Assembly (NCBI GenBank): GCA_040757715.1
Contig: JBFLWS010000009.1
Span: forward strand, 1-64,000
DNA: 64,000 bases
Direction: 5' to 3'
Source: CAIMFV01 sp040757715
GTDB lineage: Bacteria; Pseudomonadota; Alphaproteobacteria; Caulobacterales; Caulobacteraceae
The notes under the pieces are model-generated. The model made no database searches. It saw only the letters and a program-made list of their open reading frames with translations, and had not been told where the DNA came from. Below are positions 1 through 7,845 of the stretch, one piece after another. Position 1 is the stretch's first letter. Every line of letters begins with the position of its first letter. Made by a program: the position numbers and the translations under genes.

Positions 1-68
1 ATCTTGGTGGTGATTTCATCGTACAGGCTGGTGCGGCCGGGGCCGGCTTCGTGGCGGTGCTTGGACAT
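1..68 (-). CDS. ardC: ArdC-family antirestriction protein, N-terminal fragment only
   Basis: Only the ATG (complement of 66-68) and about 22 codons are inside the window; the rest lies to the left. The peptide contains SLYDEITTKI, which lines up with SLYQEITDQI near the start of the complete ArdC homologue at 32908. In that family this is the beginning of the ssDNA-binding ArdC domain, with a metalloprotease-like domain further on; members protect incoming plasmid or ICE DNA from host restriction. The first residues differ clearly from the 32908 protein, so this is a paralogue rather than a recent copy. The 56 bases before the ATG resemble the leaders of ardC at 32908 and parB-like at 33911, which supports the start. 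The leftward orientation implies that a second conjugative backbone continues beyond the window. Confidence 0.75.
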   Translation of the reverse strand, partial: MSKHRHEAGPGRTSLYDEITTK

Positions 69-124
69 CGCGGGTCTCCGCGACGGGCGCCGGAGGCCTC
101 TCCTCCAGCCCTCAACCCGTCACG
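69..124 (-). promoter_or_regulatory. Leader motif upstream of the left ardC, shared with two other ICE genes
   Basis: Read on the minus strand, this segment starts CGTGACGGG and ends GTCGCGGAGACCCG just before the ATG. The same layout occurs at 32850-32907 (before ardC) and 33854-33910 (before the parB-like gene), at lengths of 56, 58 and 57 bases. GGAGA near the 3' end is the likely ribosome binding site. Conservation over the whole segment suggests a common operator or a structured leader; which of these is unknown. Confidence 0.55.
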
Positions 125-260
125 GCAAACCCGGTCCGCACTCTCACTCTAAACGGGGGCGTTGCGGGGTTCTCCCCGCAGAAGGGGGTGCGCCGGCGAC
201 CATGGCGCCGGCCAGGGGGAAGGCTTTCCCCTTCCGGCTCCTAGATGGCGATCCTAAAAC

Positions 261-312
261 TTCCAATCAGCGGATCATTGACTTCCAATTAGCCGACCTC
301 TACGGTTCCAAT
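261..312 (+). repeat. Three iteron-like TTCCAAT direct repeats
   Basis: TTCCAAT occurs at 261-267, 283-289 and 306-312, a spacing of 22 and 23 bases, so all three would face roughly the same side of the helix. The two bases before the first two copies are identical (AC), and the bases after all copies are similar (CAGCGG, TAGCCG, CGTCCG). The array ends 21 bases before the ATPase start at 334 and overlaps a possible -35 box. An operator for the downstream operon is the simplest reading. Confidence 0.5.
278..306 (+). promoter_or_regulatory. Possible sigma-70-type promoter for the first operon
   Basis: TTGACT (278-283) matches the -35 consensus at five of six bases. It is followed after 17 bases by TACGGT (301-306), a weak -10. 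The second and third TTCCAAT repeats overlap these boxes, which would suit repression. The weak -10 keeps confidence low. Confidence 0.3.
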
Positions 313-333
313 CGTCCGGGATGCGGGGATGGC

Positions 334-1554
334 ATGTTCGAGCGGTTTGTGGAGCGGCGGGCGAAGGAAGCCCTTTCGGATACGCCAGTGGTCCTGGTGG
401 TCGGGCCGCGACGGGCCGGCAAGACCACGCTCGTTCGTAAAATGGGAGAAGCTGGACGAAGCTATATCACGCTTGACGACCAGACCGTCCTAGAGGCTGC
501 CCAGTCCGATCCCGTCGGCTTCATCCGGGGCCTGGATATGGCCATCATCGACGAAATCCAGCGCGCGCCCGACCTGCTGCTCGCGATCAAGAAGACGGTC
601 GATGAGGACTATCGGCCGGGCCGTTTTCTGCTCACGGGCTCGGCGAATGTGCTGACCCTGCCGCGGATCGCCGACAGCCTCGCTGGCCGGATGGAGACCA
701 TCCAGATGTTGCCGCTGGCGAAGGCCGAGGTCGAGGGCCAAACGCCGACTTTTCTAGAGCGCCTCTTCGACGGGAAGTTACAAAGCCAACGGAACGCGAT
801 CGTCGGCGATGATCTCGTCCAGCTCGTGCTGCTCGGGGGCTTCCCCGAAGCGATCAGTCGTGACAATGAGCGGCGCCGGCAGGACTGGGCACGCTCCTAT
901 CTCACGTCGATTCTGACCCGTGATCTGCGGGACATCGCCGACGTCGAGAAACTGACCGAGCTTCCGAAATTCGTGCGGTTGCTGGCGGAGCATTCCGGTC
1001 AGTTAGTCAACTATTCGCAATTCGGCGGCGCCATCAACGTCAGTCACAAGACGGGGCAGCGCTATGTGGGCCTGCTCGAGCAGGTGTTCCTGATCGCGAC
1101 GGTACAGCCCTGGTTCACCAATGCACTGAAGCGGATCGTCAAGACACCCAAGCTGCATTTCCTCGACTCCGGCGTGCTGGCGGCCGCGCGCGGGCTCACC
1201 TCCGACAGGGTCCGCGCGGATCGCGGGACATTCGGCGCGCTGCTGGAGAGCTTTGTGTTCTCGGAGGTGCTGAAGCTGACGACGGCTTCGGATCTGCGCC
1301 TGACGCCGTATCATTTCCGGGACCGGGACATGCGCGAGGTCGACATCGTGCTGGAGCGCGATGACGGGATGATCGTGGGCATCGAGGTCAAGGCTAGCGC
1401 CACGGTCAAAGTTGGTGACTTCTCGGGTCTGCGAGCATTCGCGGAGGCTTGCGGGGACCGCTTCGCCTTCGGCGTCGTCCTCTATGACAGCACAGACGTC
1501 GTGCCGTTTGGCGATCGGTTGGCAGCAGCGCCCCTGTCGTCTTTGTGGAGCTGA
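334..1554 (+). CDS. DUF4143-type P-loop ATPase
   Basis: A 406-residue AAA-type ATPase. Walker A is GPRRAGKT (about residues 24-31), Walker B is AIIDEIQ (about 70-76) and the sensor-like stretch is LLTGSAN (about 97-103). The C-terminal third contains VDIVLE followed by GIEVKAS, the D..E.K pattern of the DUF4143 domain, which adopts a PD-(D/E)XK-like fold. I chose the ATG at 334 because the family begins just before Walker A and the upstream in-frame sequence is Arg/Gly/Pro-rich and looks non-coding. It overlaps the next gene by 10 bp and is probably the first gene of a four-gene operon. Members of this family occur as solitary genes of unknown function and in conflict loci. Whether it works with the following three genes or merely sits upstream of them is not settled by sequence. 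Confidence 0.85.
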   Translation: MFERFVERRAKEALSDTPVVLVVGPRRAGKTTLVRKMGEAGRSYITLDDQTVLEAAQSDPVGFIRGLDMAIIDEIQRAPDLLLAIKKTVDEDYRPGRFLLTGSANVLTLPRIADSLAGRMETIQMLPLAKAEVEGQTPTFLERLFDGKLQSQRNAIVGDDLVQLVLLGGFPEAISRDNERRRQDWARSYLTSILTRDLRDIADVEKLTELPKFVRLLAEHSGQLVNYSQFGGAINVSHKTGQRYVGLLEQVFLIATVQPWFTNALKRIVKTPKLHFLDSGVLAAARGLTSDRVRADRGTFGALLESFVFSEVLKLTTASDLRLTPYHFRDRDMREVDIVLERDDGMIVGIEVKASATVKVGDFSGLRAFAEACGDRFAFGVVLYDSTDVVPFGDRLAAAPLSSLWS

Positions 1555-2789
1555 CTGCGGTGCCTCGGCCTACGGGATCGCCGCAGGCGCGACGCGCTAC
1601 GCACGTCGAGCCGGCCTTGGGGTGGGCCTATTTGTCCCGCGAGGCGCTGGCCCGCGCCAAGGCGCAAATGGACGAAGAATCCATGGGCGTGCGCGACGAG
1701 ATCGGCTTTCTGACCATCCATCAGCGGTATGCCGACCACTTCTTCCCAGGCACATCGGTCCTGCACACGCGGGCGCGTTATGCGATCTTCGTACCCTGGT
1801 TGTTTGAGGACCTCGCCGGCCTGACGGGGCCGACCGCTGATCGTGCCCTACGCGAACGCGAAAGGGTGCTTGCCGGGCGGCTCCGGGAAGCTGGAGAATC
1901 CCAGGTGATCGGCGGTCGTGTCTTTCCCAAACCGTCCAGTCAGCCGCCATCGACCGTTTATTGGAATGCGCTCGCGGTGTGGGGAATCCTGCGCCCACGT
2001 CTTGACGGGCGGACGATCTCTCGGGCGCAGGCACATAGACTGCTGAAGAGCGTCAGCGCGGCGACCGATGATGACGGACAGCCACTCGTCGGCTTCGATC
2101 CGCCGTTCGTCCCGCTTCCCGAGCGTCCGGCTGGCTGGAACGGTGGATCGATCACTCTCCGATTGGCGGCCGGGGAGGCCATCTTTCTTCGCGAGCGCCT
2201 CGTGCAATTGCGCAGCAGCGGAGGCCATGAGCTTTCTTTGCTCGCACGCCTCGTTCGGACGGAGGCTGAGTCGCCGCCAGGAATGTGGGCTGACGAGACC
2301 CGTGCGATCGCCGGCCCGGACCGGGCGCCGTTGGCGCGGGCGCAACAGGCGGCCAATCTGGCCGGCGTGGGCCGTGCCATCTATGACGCTCTCCTCGAAC
2401 ATATCGTCGAGGCCGACGACAAAAGGGAAGCGTCAACCCGGCATCGCGATCACCTGGTCTCGACCGTTGCCGAATACGGCGCCATCGCGGCCAAACTCGA
2501 TGTCGAGGCGCTTGAGGCAGATATAGGCGCGCTGCCGTTGAAATTGCGCGCCGTCGTGACGGCGACGAAGGAGTGGATAGCTTCGAAATCGACGGATCCC
2601 CGGCCGCTTTTCGGGGTCTATGCGGCGGCCGAAGCCCGAAAGGGGCCTCGTGCGCGGCTTCCCTTGACGCCCAACGGACGCGCGCGGCGGCTCGAATGGT
2701 CGAACGACGAGCATGGTTTGGCTGGACCCCTCCACTATAGATGGGAGCAGGTCAGCACGCTCCTTGACGATCTGGCGGACGCCGAATGA
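1545..2789 (+). CDS. DUF6361 family protein
   Basis: A 414-residue protein. The N-terminal half carries the family signature I associate with DUF6361: LGWAYLSRE, then RDEIGF, YADHFFPGTS, and TRARYAIFVPWLF (roughly residues 25-90). No catalytic motif is obvious, and the molecular role of the family is unknown. The start is taken as GTG at 1545, overlapping the ATPase gene by 10 bp; a TTG at about 1617 is possible, but the conserved N-terminal block begins almost there. The stop overlaps the start of the PLD gene (ATGA). Its fixed neighbours, a PLD-like protein and a SNF2-like helicase, suggest a component of a multi-gene anti-phage system, perhaps a sensor or scaffold; that role is inference. 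Confidence 0.75.
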   Translation: MELTAVPRPTGSPQARRATHVEPALGWAYLSREALARAKAQMDEESMGVRDEIGFLTIHQRYADHFFPGTSVLHTRARYAIFVPWLFEDLAGLTGPTADRALRERERVLAGRLREAGESQVIGGRVFPKPSSQPPSTVYWNALAVWGILRPRLDGRTISRAQAHRLLKSVSAATDDDGQPLVGFDPPFVPLPERPAGWNGGSITLRLAAGEAIFLRERLVQLRSSGGHELSLLARLVRTEAESPPGMWADETRAIAGPDRAPLARAQQAANLAGVGRAIYDALLEHIVEADDKREASTRHRDHLVSTVAEYGAIAAKLDVEALEADIGALPLKLRAVVTATKEWIASKSTDPRPLFGVYAAAEARKGPRARLPLTPNGRARRLEWSNDEHGLAGPLHYRWEQVSTLLDDLADAE

Positions 2790-4639
2790 GCGGGACGGTT
2801 GACAACTGGCCCGCGCTCTCGTTTCTCGAGGGTCTTCGCCCTGGTCCCGACGAGAATGTCGAATTGGCCTTGCTGGCCTCCTATTCGGCGGATCTGGGAT
2901 CGATTGGCGCGACGCTGCTCGCCCTGGCCGGCAAGGACACAGATGCTGGCCGTGGGAGCCCATCCGACTTCGCCGACGCGGTTGAGCGCCTTCGTGGAAG
3001 GGTGCGCATCATCGTCCAACGAGGGCGCCTCGCGAAAATGCGTCGGACACCGCGCATCGCGGCGGTGCTAGACCAGTTCGTGCGCGAAGTCGATTTCGAT
3101 GAAGCGACCCATAGCTGGCATCCCAAGGCAGCGCTCGTTCGCACGCGTGATGCGGACGGGAAGGCTAACTGGCGCCTTTGGATCGGGAGCCGCAATCTCA
3201 CTGAAAATGTGAACCGGGACATCGGACTGCTGCTCCTATCCGGGGAGAAAGGGAGCGCTCCCATCCCAGGCGCGGAGGAAATGGCGCGTGCGCTGGCCGA
3301 GAGAGCGGCGCTCAAAGGCGTGCGGCCTGTTTCATTGGGCGCTGCCGTCGCAAAGGTAGCCTGGCGCGCTCCGGCAGGCGTGCGCGTCGAGCGGCTTCAC
3401 TGGTCGGAGGGAAGTGGAGATATGGCGGTCCCCGTGCCGCCGCCAGGAACAGATGAAGTCGTGGTGGTAAGCCCGTTCATCGACAAGACTTTCCTCGCCC
3501 GGCAAGCGCCACAAGGGTCAAAACCGACGCGCCGGGTGCTGTTGACGACAATGCGCGAGATCGAGCGGATTGGTCCTGCGCTGGCGGAGTTCGACGATCT
3601 GCTCGCGCTGGATGCGCCGGACTATCCTGTCGGCGACCCCGAGCCCGATGCAGAGATTGCCGCGGCGACCTCCGATCGTAATCCGGCTGACGACGAGGAA
3701 GAGGAACTTGGCCGTGGCCTTCACGCGAAGTTGCTGTTCATGCGATCGGGGCAGAAGCGGCGGCTATGGCTCGGCAGCGCGAACGCGACCATGCGCGCCT
3801 GGACTGGCCGCAATGCCGAAGTCACCGCCGAGCTGGTCGTTACAGAGCCGATCGAGAGAGGGCTGAAAGCACTTCTCGGGTCGGCCCGGCTGGTTGAGGC
3901 CCCCCTGGTGGACCATACGCCCGACGCCGCAGCCTTGGAGGAGGAGGCGCTCGAACGCGCACGCGCGCAGGTCGCGGCTCGATGGGCGGCGCAACTCGCC
4001 TTTTACGACGAGGGCGCGCGCCTCGCGCATCTTTCCGATCTCCATCCTGGCGGTCCTCACCCGGACGAGCCGGACATCGTGCTTGAGGTGGGCGCTCTCT
4101 ATGGCGAACTGGCTGCCTGGCCCCGCGGGCAAACCGTCGTGCCTCTCGGACCGATTGCTGCGGCGGAGCGGAGCGAGTTCGTGCGGCTGCGCGTGAGCCG
4201 TGGAGGAAAGGGGCTCTCCTGGCTGCAACGCGCGCCCGCAGACCCGCCATTTGGGGAAGATCGCGACCGCGCGGCGTTCGTGCGCTTTCTGGGAGCCAGA
4301 GGGTTCCTCTTGTGGCTGGCGGGATTGCTGGCGGACGACGGGCGCGAGGGTGAAGGCGACTGGACGAATGACGAGCCACGGGATCGGGCCGATCCGGGTG
4401 TGAATCCGGCGCTCGACTCCTCACTGCCGACATTGGAGGAAATCTTGGCGGCATGGGCGCGCGATCCTGGGAAGTTCCGCGAGATCGAGCGCCGGGTATC
4501 CCAATATCTGCCCGCCGTTCTTGAGGAGGCCAGGCAGGAGGATCCCCGGACTGCGGATATGCTGAGCCGCTTCGATGATCTGTGGGGTAAGCTCTGCAGT
4601 GGGCTCGGGGTTGCCGAAATCAAAGGCAAGCGCCAATGA
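2786..4639 (+). CDS. Phospholipase D-like domain protein
   Basis: A 617-residue protein with two HKD-type halves. The first has HPKAAL (about residue 111) followed by IGSRNLTENVNRD. The second has LHAKLLF (about residue 312) followed by WLGSANATMRAW. H-x-K plus G-S-x-N pairs are the active-site elements of the phospholipase D superfamily, which in defence systems usually acts as a nuclease rather than a lipase. The C-terminal 250 residues are helical and charged without a domain I recognise. It overlaps both neighbours by 4 bp (ATGA), so translation of the DUF6361-PLD-helicase trio is probably coupled. It is the likely nuclease effector of the module. Confidence 0.8.
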   Translation: MSGTVDNWPALSFLEGLRPGPDENVELALLASYSADLGSIGATLLALAGKDTDAGRGSPSDFADAVERLRGRVRIIVQRGRLAKMRRTPRIAAVLDQFVREVDFDEATHSWHPKAALVRTRDADGKANWRLWIGSRNLTENVNRDIGLLLLSGEKGSAPIPGAEEMARALAERAALKGVRPVSLGAAVAKVAWRAPAGVRVERLHWSEGSGDMAVPVPPPGTDEVVVVSPFIDKTFLARQAPQGSKPTRRVLLTTMREIERIGPALAEFDDLLALDAPDYPVGDPEPDAEIAAATSDRNPADDEEEELGRGLHAKLLFMRSGQKRRLWLGSANATMRAWTGRNAEVTAELVVTEPIERGLKALLGSARLVEAPLVDHTPDAAALEEEALERARAQVAARWAAQLAFYDEGARLAHLSDLHPGGPHPDEPDIVLEVGALYGELAAWPRGQTVVPLGPIAAAERSEFVRLRVSRGGKGLSWLQRAPADPPFGEDRDRAAFVRFLGARGFLLWLAGLLADDGREGEGDWTNDEPRDRADPGVNPALDSSLPTLEEILAAWARDPGKFREIERRVSQYLPAVLEEARQEDPRTADMLSRFDDLWGKLCSGLGVAEIKGKRQ

Positions 4640-7600
4640 GCGCGCCCAAACCGTTTCAGAAGGCGGCCGTCGATGCTGCGTTTGCGGCCTTTGCGGACCT
4701 TGGGGGGCGGCGGCGCTTTCTGGTCGCCGACGAGGTCGGGCTCGGAAAAACCGTCGTAGCAAAGGAGCTGGCTTGCCGCATGGCCGATGACGGCCGCCGG
4801 CCTTTGACCATCTATTACATCGCCAATGGGCACGCTGTGTCGCACCAGAACAAGAGCCGGGTCGTCGGCTTCCTCGGCGACTCCCAGTTACAGGATGCGA
4901 TCAAGACGCCCGATCGGCTTTCGCTGATCGCCGTCGAGAAGCGACCGGCCACCCCGGTTTTGATCTATGCGCTCACCCCTGCGACCTCGTTTCCGGGCGC
5001 GAAGGCTCGCCTGACCGGCGGACGCAAGGAAGAACGGGCGTTTCTGAAGGTTCTGCTCGAACAGAGCTTTCCGGCTTTCGCCCGCGATCTCGATCCCGAC
5101 ATCTTGCGGCTCAGTGCGCGCGGCTCCTGGGACTGGGCCGTCATGGAGGCCGAGAAGAAGTTTGCGGCGTCGCCATCTGGTTTGCGGCAGAGGTTTCGTG
5201 AGGCGCTGGTGGTCGAGTTTGGCGAACCTGTGCGCGCGATGCTCGATCTGGCGCTGCACGGGGACACCGAGCGCAAGATCAAGCCGCACAGGCCGACCAC
5301 CTTCGTCGGCCGTCTCCGGCGGGCCTTGGCGCTGGCGACATTGCGCCATCAACCGCCGGATCTCGTCATTCTTGACGAGTTCCAGCGCTACCGGCAGCTT
5401 CTGGAGGAGAAGGACGCCGACCCGCTTCTGAAGGCGCTTCTGGAGCCTGAAGGCTCGGCCAGACCTCCGGCGATCCTGCTGCTGAGCGCCACGCCATATC
5501 CGTATCTGACAACGCGATGGGAAGAAGCGCGCGGCGCGCTTGCTCACGCAGAGCTTCTGAAGTTGATCGAGTTTCTCGCGGGTTCGGACGCACGCGATCG
5601 CGCAAGGGATCTCTTTGCGGATTTTGGCGACAAGCTGCGCGCCATCGCCGCCCATTCCGAAGCAAGCCGCCCGGAATTGATGGAAGAGGTGGCGGAAGCG
5701 CGTCGGCTCAGGGATGAGCTCCGGCAGCTCATGACGCCGGTGATGTCGCGCACGGAGCGGGACAGCGTAGCCTCGTCCGATCCGCTCGCCGGCACCAGGT
5801 TTCTTCATGCGGACCCGCTGCCCGAGGATTTTCAGGTGTATCGGCATTTGGCGGAGAGCTTCGCCGAGCAAATGCGCTACGAGGCGTTGCCCTACTGGTC
5901 GTCGGTTCCGTTGCCGGCCCAGTCCCTCGGGCCGCGCTATGCAGCCTGGAAGAAGGCCAGAATCAAGGCTGCGCCGAAGCTCACGAGAATGACGCGCGAG
6001 CGCCGCAACAAACTCAACGCTCCAGCCGACTGGCCAGACGCCAAGCTTCGTGCGCTGAACTGTGTCGCTCCGCCAGAATTGTTGTCGTTGCCCTGGGTCG
6101 CCCCATCGCTTGCATGGTGGCCGCTTCGCGGGAAGTGGGCGGCGAAGGCCGATCCGAAAGCCGGGACTGATCCCAAGCTCCTTATGTTCAGCCGGTTCCG
6201 TGCAACGCCTCCTAGCGTCGCGGCGCTTCTCAGCTTCGGGGTCGAGGCAAGCTGCCTTCCCAAGAAGGATGGAGGATATGAGAAAGCCTACAGGCGGCGT
6301 CGCTTCAAGCTGGCGGCGGTTCCCGGCCCCGTGATGGCGGCGTTCCATCCCTCGCCATGGCTGATCCGTAACACCGACCCGCTCGCAAAAGCGGGCGCGT
6401 CACTCGGCATCGTCCGCAAGGAAGTTCGCCGGCAGATTCTCGCTGCTCTGCCGAGAGGCATTGTCGGGCAGGACACAGTCAAGGCCCGCCGACGCCACAG
6501 ATCGATTGCCGGCGTTCTGGCGTCCATCGAACGCATGGAGGGTGTTGCGGAGCAGTCGGCGGTAGGATGGAGCAGCGCGATCGGCGATGATCGCGCCGCG
6601 CAATCGGCGGTGCGAAAATGGCGCCAGGCGCCGCCCATCGATAGGCTTTCGCCGGTCGAGCTTTCCGACCTCGTGGACTACGCCATTGGCGCGCCGGGCG
6701 TCGTGCTCGGGCGGGCTCTGCGGCGCCATGACCCGACGATCCTGGACGTCGCGCGATACCCAGAACTGGTCCAGCTCAGTTGGCAGGGCCTGCGTCCCTA
6801 TCTCGACAATCCGGTCATCTTGTCATCGCTGCCGGGCAGGAACGCGGTCGAGCAGGTCATGGGTGCGGTGGTCGACGGTGGTTTCGAGAGCGTTCTCGAC
6901 GAGCATTTCTGGCTCCGCGCCCAGAATCTCCATGAGGGCGCGGCGGGTCTTGCGAGGGATATGAAGGCGTCGCTCGGGCTCCGCGCCGGTAGTTTCAGTT
7001 TTCATGGAATCGGCGGGCAGCCGCACAAGATTCCTGTCCGTTGCCATGTTGCCGTCCCGTTTGGCGACGCAGAAGCCGAGCCGGTGGTCAAGGTTGAGGG
7101 AGGCGCGGCGCAGGCCGCCCCGGCGCGTCCGGACGAAGTGCGCCGCAGCTTCAACACGCCTTTCTGGCCGCATGTCCTGGCGACGACATCCGTGGGCCAG
7201 GAGGGGCTGGATTTTCATCCCTGGTGTTCGCATGTGGTTCATTGGGACCTTTCCTCCAACCCACTCGATCTCGAGCAACGCGAGGGCCGTATCCAGCGCT
7301 ATGCGGGCCTGTCGGTCAGACGGAAGCTGGCGGACGAGCTACGCGACGAAGTGCTTGGCGATCCTGCGGTGGGGCAAGGCTCTCCCTGGCGATGCGTGGA
7401 GCGGTACGCGGAGCGCTTTGTCGATAAGAGCGGTCTTCGTCCGTGGTGGGTGCTCGATGGCGCCGAAATCCGCCGGCACGTGTTCGAGCGTCCCTTCGGT
7501 CGGGACATGCTGCGGTTCGCTCAACTTCGGGAACAGCGCATGATCTATCGACTGGCTCTCGGCCAGCCCAACCAGGAAGACTTTATCGACGTGCTGTCGC

Positions 7601-7818
7601 GCGGCGGGGAAGCGACCCGCATGCTGCTGCAACCGCTCGTTCTGGATTTTTCCGCGATGGGCCTTCGGCAACAACACGCGATTGTCCCGAACTCATCGGC
7701 CAACGGCCATGGGCAGACGGCAGAGACCGGCGCTCCGGCATTCGATGACGGCGACATGGCCGCGCCTGCGTCGGCGACCAAACCGCCGATGACCGGCGTC
7801 GATGCCATCAGCGGCTGA
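4636..7818 (+). CDS. SNF2-like superfamily 2 helicase
   Basis: A 1060-residue DNA translocase. Motif I is ADEVGLGKT (about residues 31-39), motif II is ILDEFQR (about 245), motif III is LLSATPYPYL (about 284), and the C-terminal lobe carries SVGQEGLDFHPW (about 855) and LEQREGRIQRY (about 880). The LGKT and REGRIQR forms place it with the RapA/SNF2-like group found beside PLD proteins in defence loci. About 550 residues separate the two lobes, much longer than in a minimal helicase, and probably contain a system-specific insert. It overlaps the PLD gene by 4 bp and ends only 27 bp from the stop of the convergent helicase gene, closing this operon. It is the predicted motor of the DUF6361-PLD-helicase module. 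Confidence 0.85.
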   Translation: MSAPKPFQKAAVDAAFAAFADLGGRRRFLVADEVGLGKTVVAKELACRMADDGRRPLTIYYIANGHAVSHQNKSRVVGFLGDSQLQDAIKTPDRLSLIAVEKRPATPVLIYALTPATSFPGAKARLTGGRKEERAFLKVLLEQSFPAFARDLDPDILRLSARGSWDWAVMEAEKKFAASPSGLRQRFREALVVEFGEPVRAMLDLALHGDTERKIKPHRPTTFVGRLRRALALATLRHQPPDLVILDEFQRYRQLLEEKDADPLLKALLEPEGSARPPAILLLSATPYPYLTTRWEEARGALAHAELLKLIEFLAGSDARDRARDLFADFGDKLRAIAAHSEASRPELMEEVAEARRLRDELRQLMTPVMSRTERDSVASSDPLAGTRFLHADPLPEDFQVYRHLAESFAEQMRYEALPYWSSVPLPAQSLGPRYAAWKKARIKAAPKLTRMTRERRNKLNAPADWPDAKLRALNCVAPPELLSLPWVAPSLAWWPLRGKWAAKADPKAGTDPKLLMFSRFRATPPSVAALLSFGVEASCLPKKDGGYEKAYRRRRFKLAAVPGPVMAAFHPSPWLIRNTDPLAKAGASLGIVRKEVRRQILAALPRGIVGQDTVKARRRHRSIAGVLASIERMEGVAEQSAVGWSSAIGDDRAAQSAVRKWRQAPPIDRLSPVELSDLVDYAIGAPGVVLGRALRRHDPTILDVARYPELVQLSWQGLRPYLDNPVILSSLPGRNAVEQVMGAVVDGGFESVLDEHFWLRAQNLHEGAAGLARDMKASLGLRAGSFSFHGIGGQPHKIPVRCHVAVPFGDAEAEPVVKVEGGAAQAAPARPDEVRRSFNTPFWPHVLATTSVGQEGLDFHPWCSHVVHWDLSSNPLDLEQREGRIQRYAGLSVRRKLADELRDEVLGDPAVGQGSPWRCVERYAERFVDKSGLRPWWVLDGAEIRRHVFERPFGRDMLRFAQLREQRMIYRLALGQPNQEDFIDVLSRGGEATRMLLQPLVLDFSAMGLRQQHAIVPNSSANGHGQTAETGAPAFDDGDMAAPASATKPPMTGVDAISG

Positions 7819-7845
7819 TGTGGCTGATCGGCAGTCCTGTGACGG

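Noticed and set aside
4..333. N-terminal extension of the DUF4143 ATPase back to base 4
   Set aside because: The extension runs antisense through the ardC start and its conserved leader, is low-complexity Arg/Gly/Pro, and the family starts at the ATG at 334.
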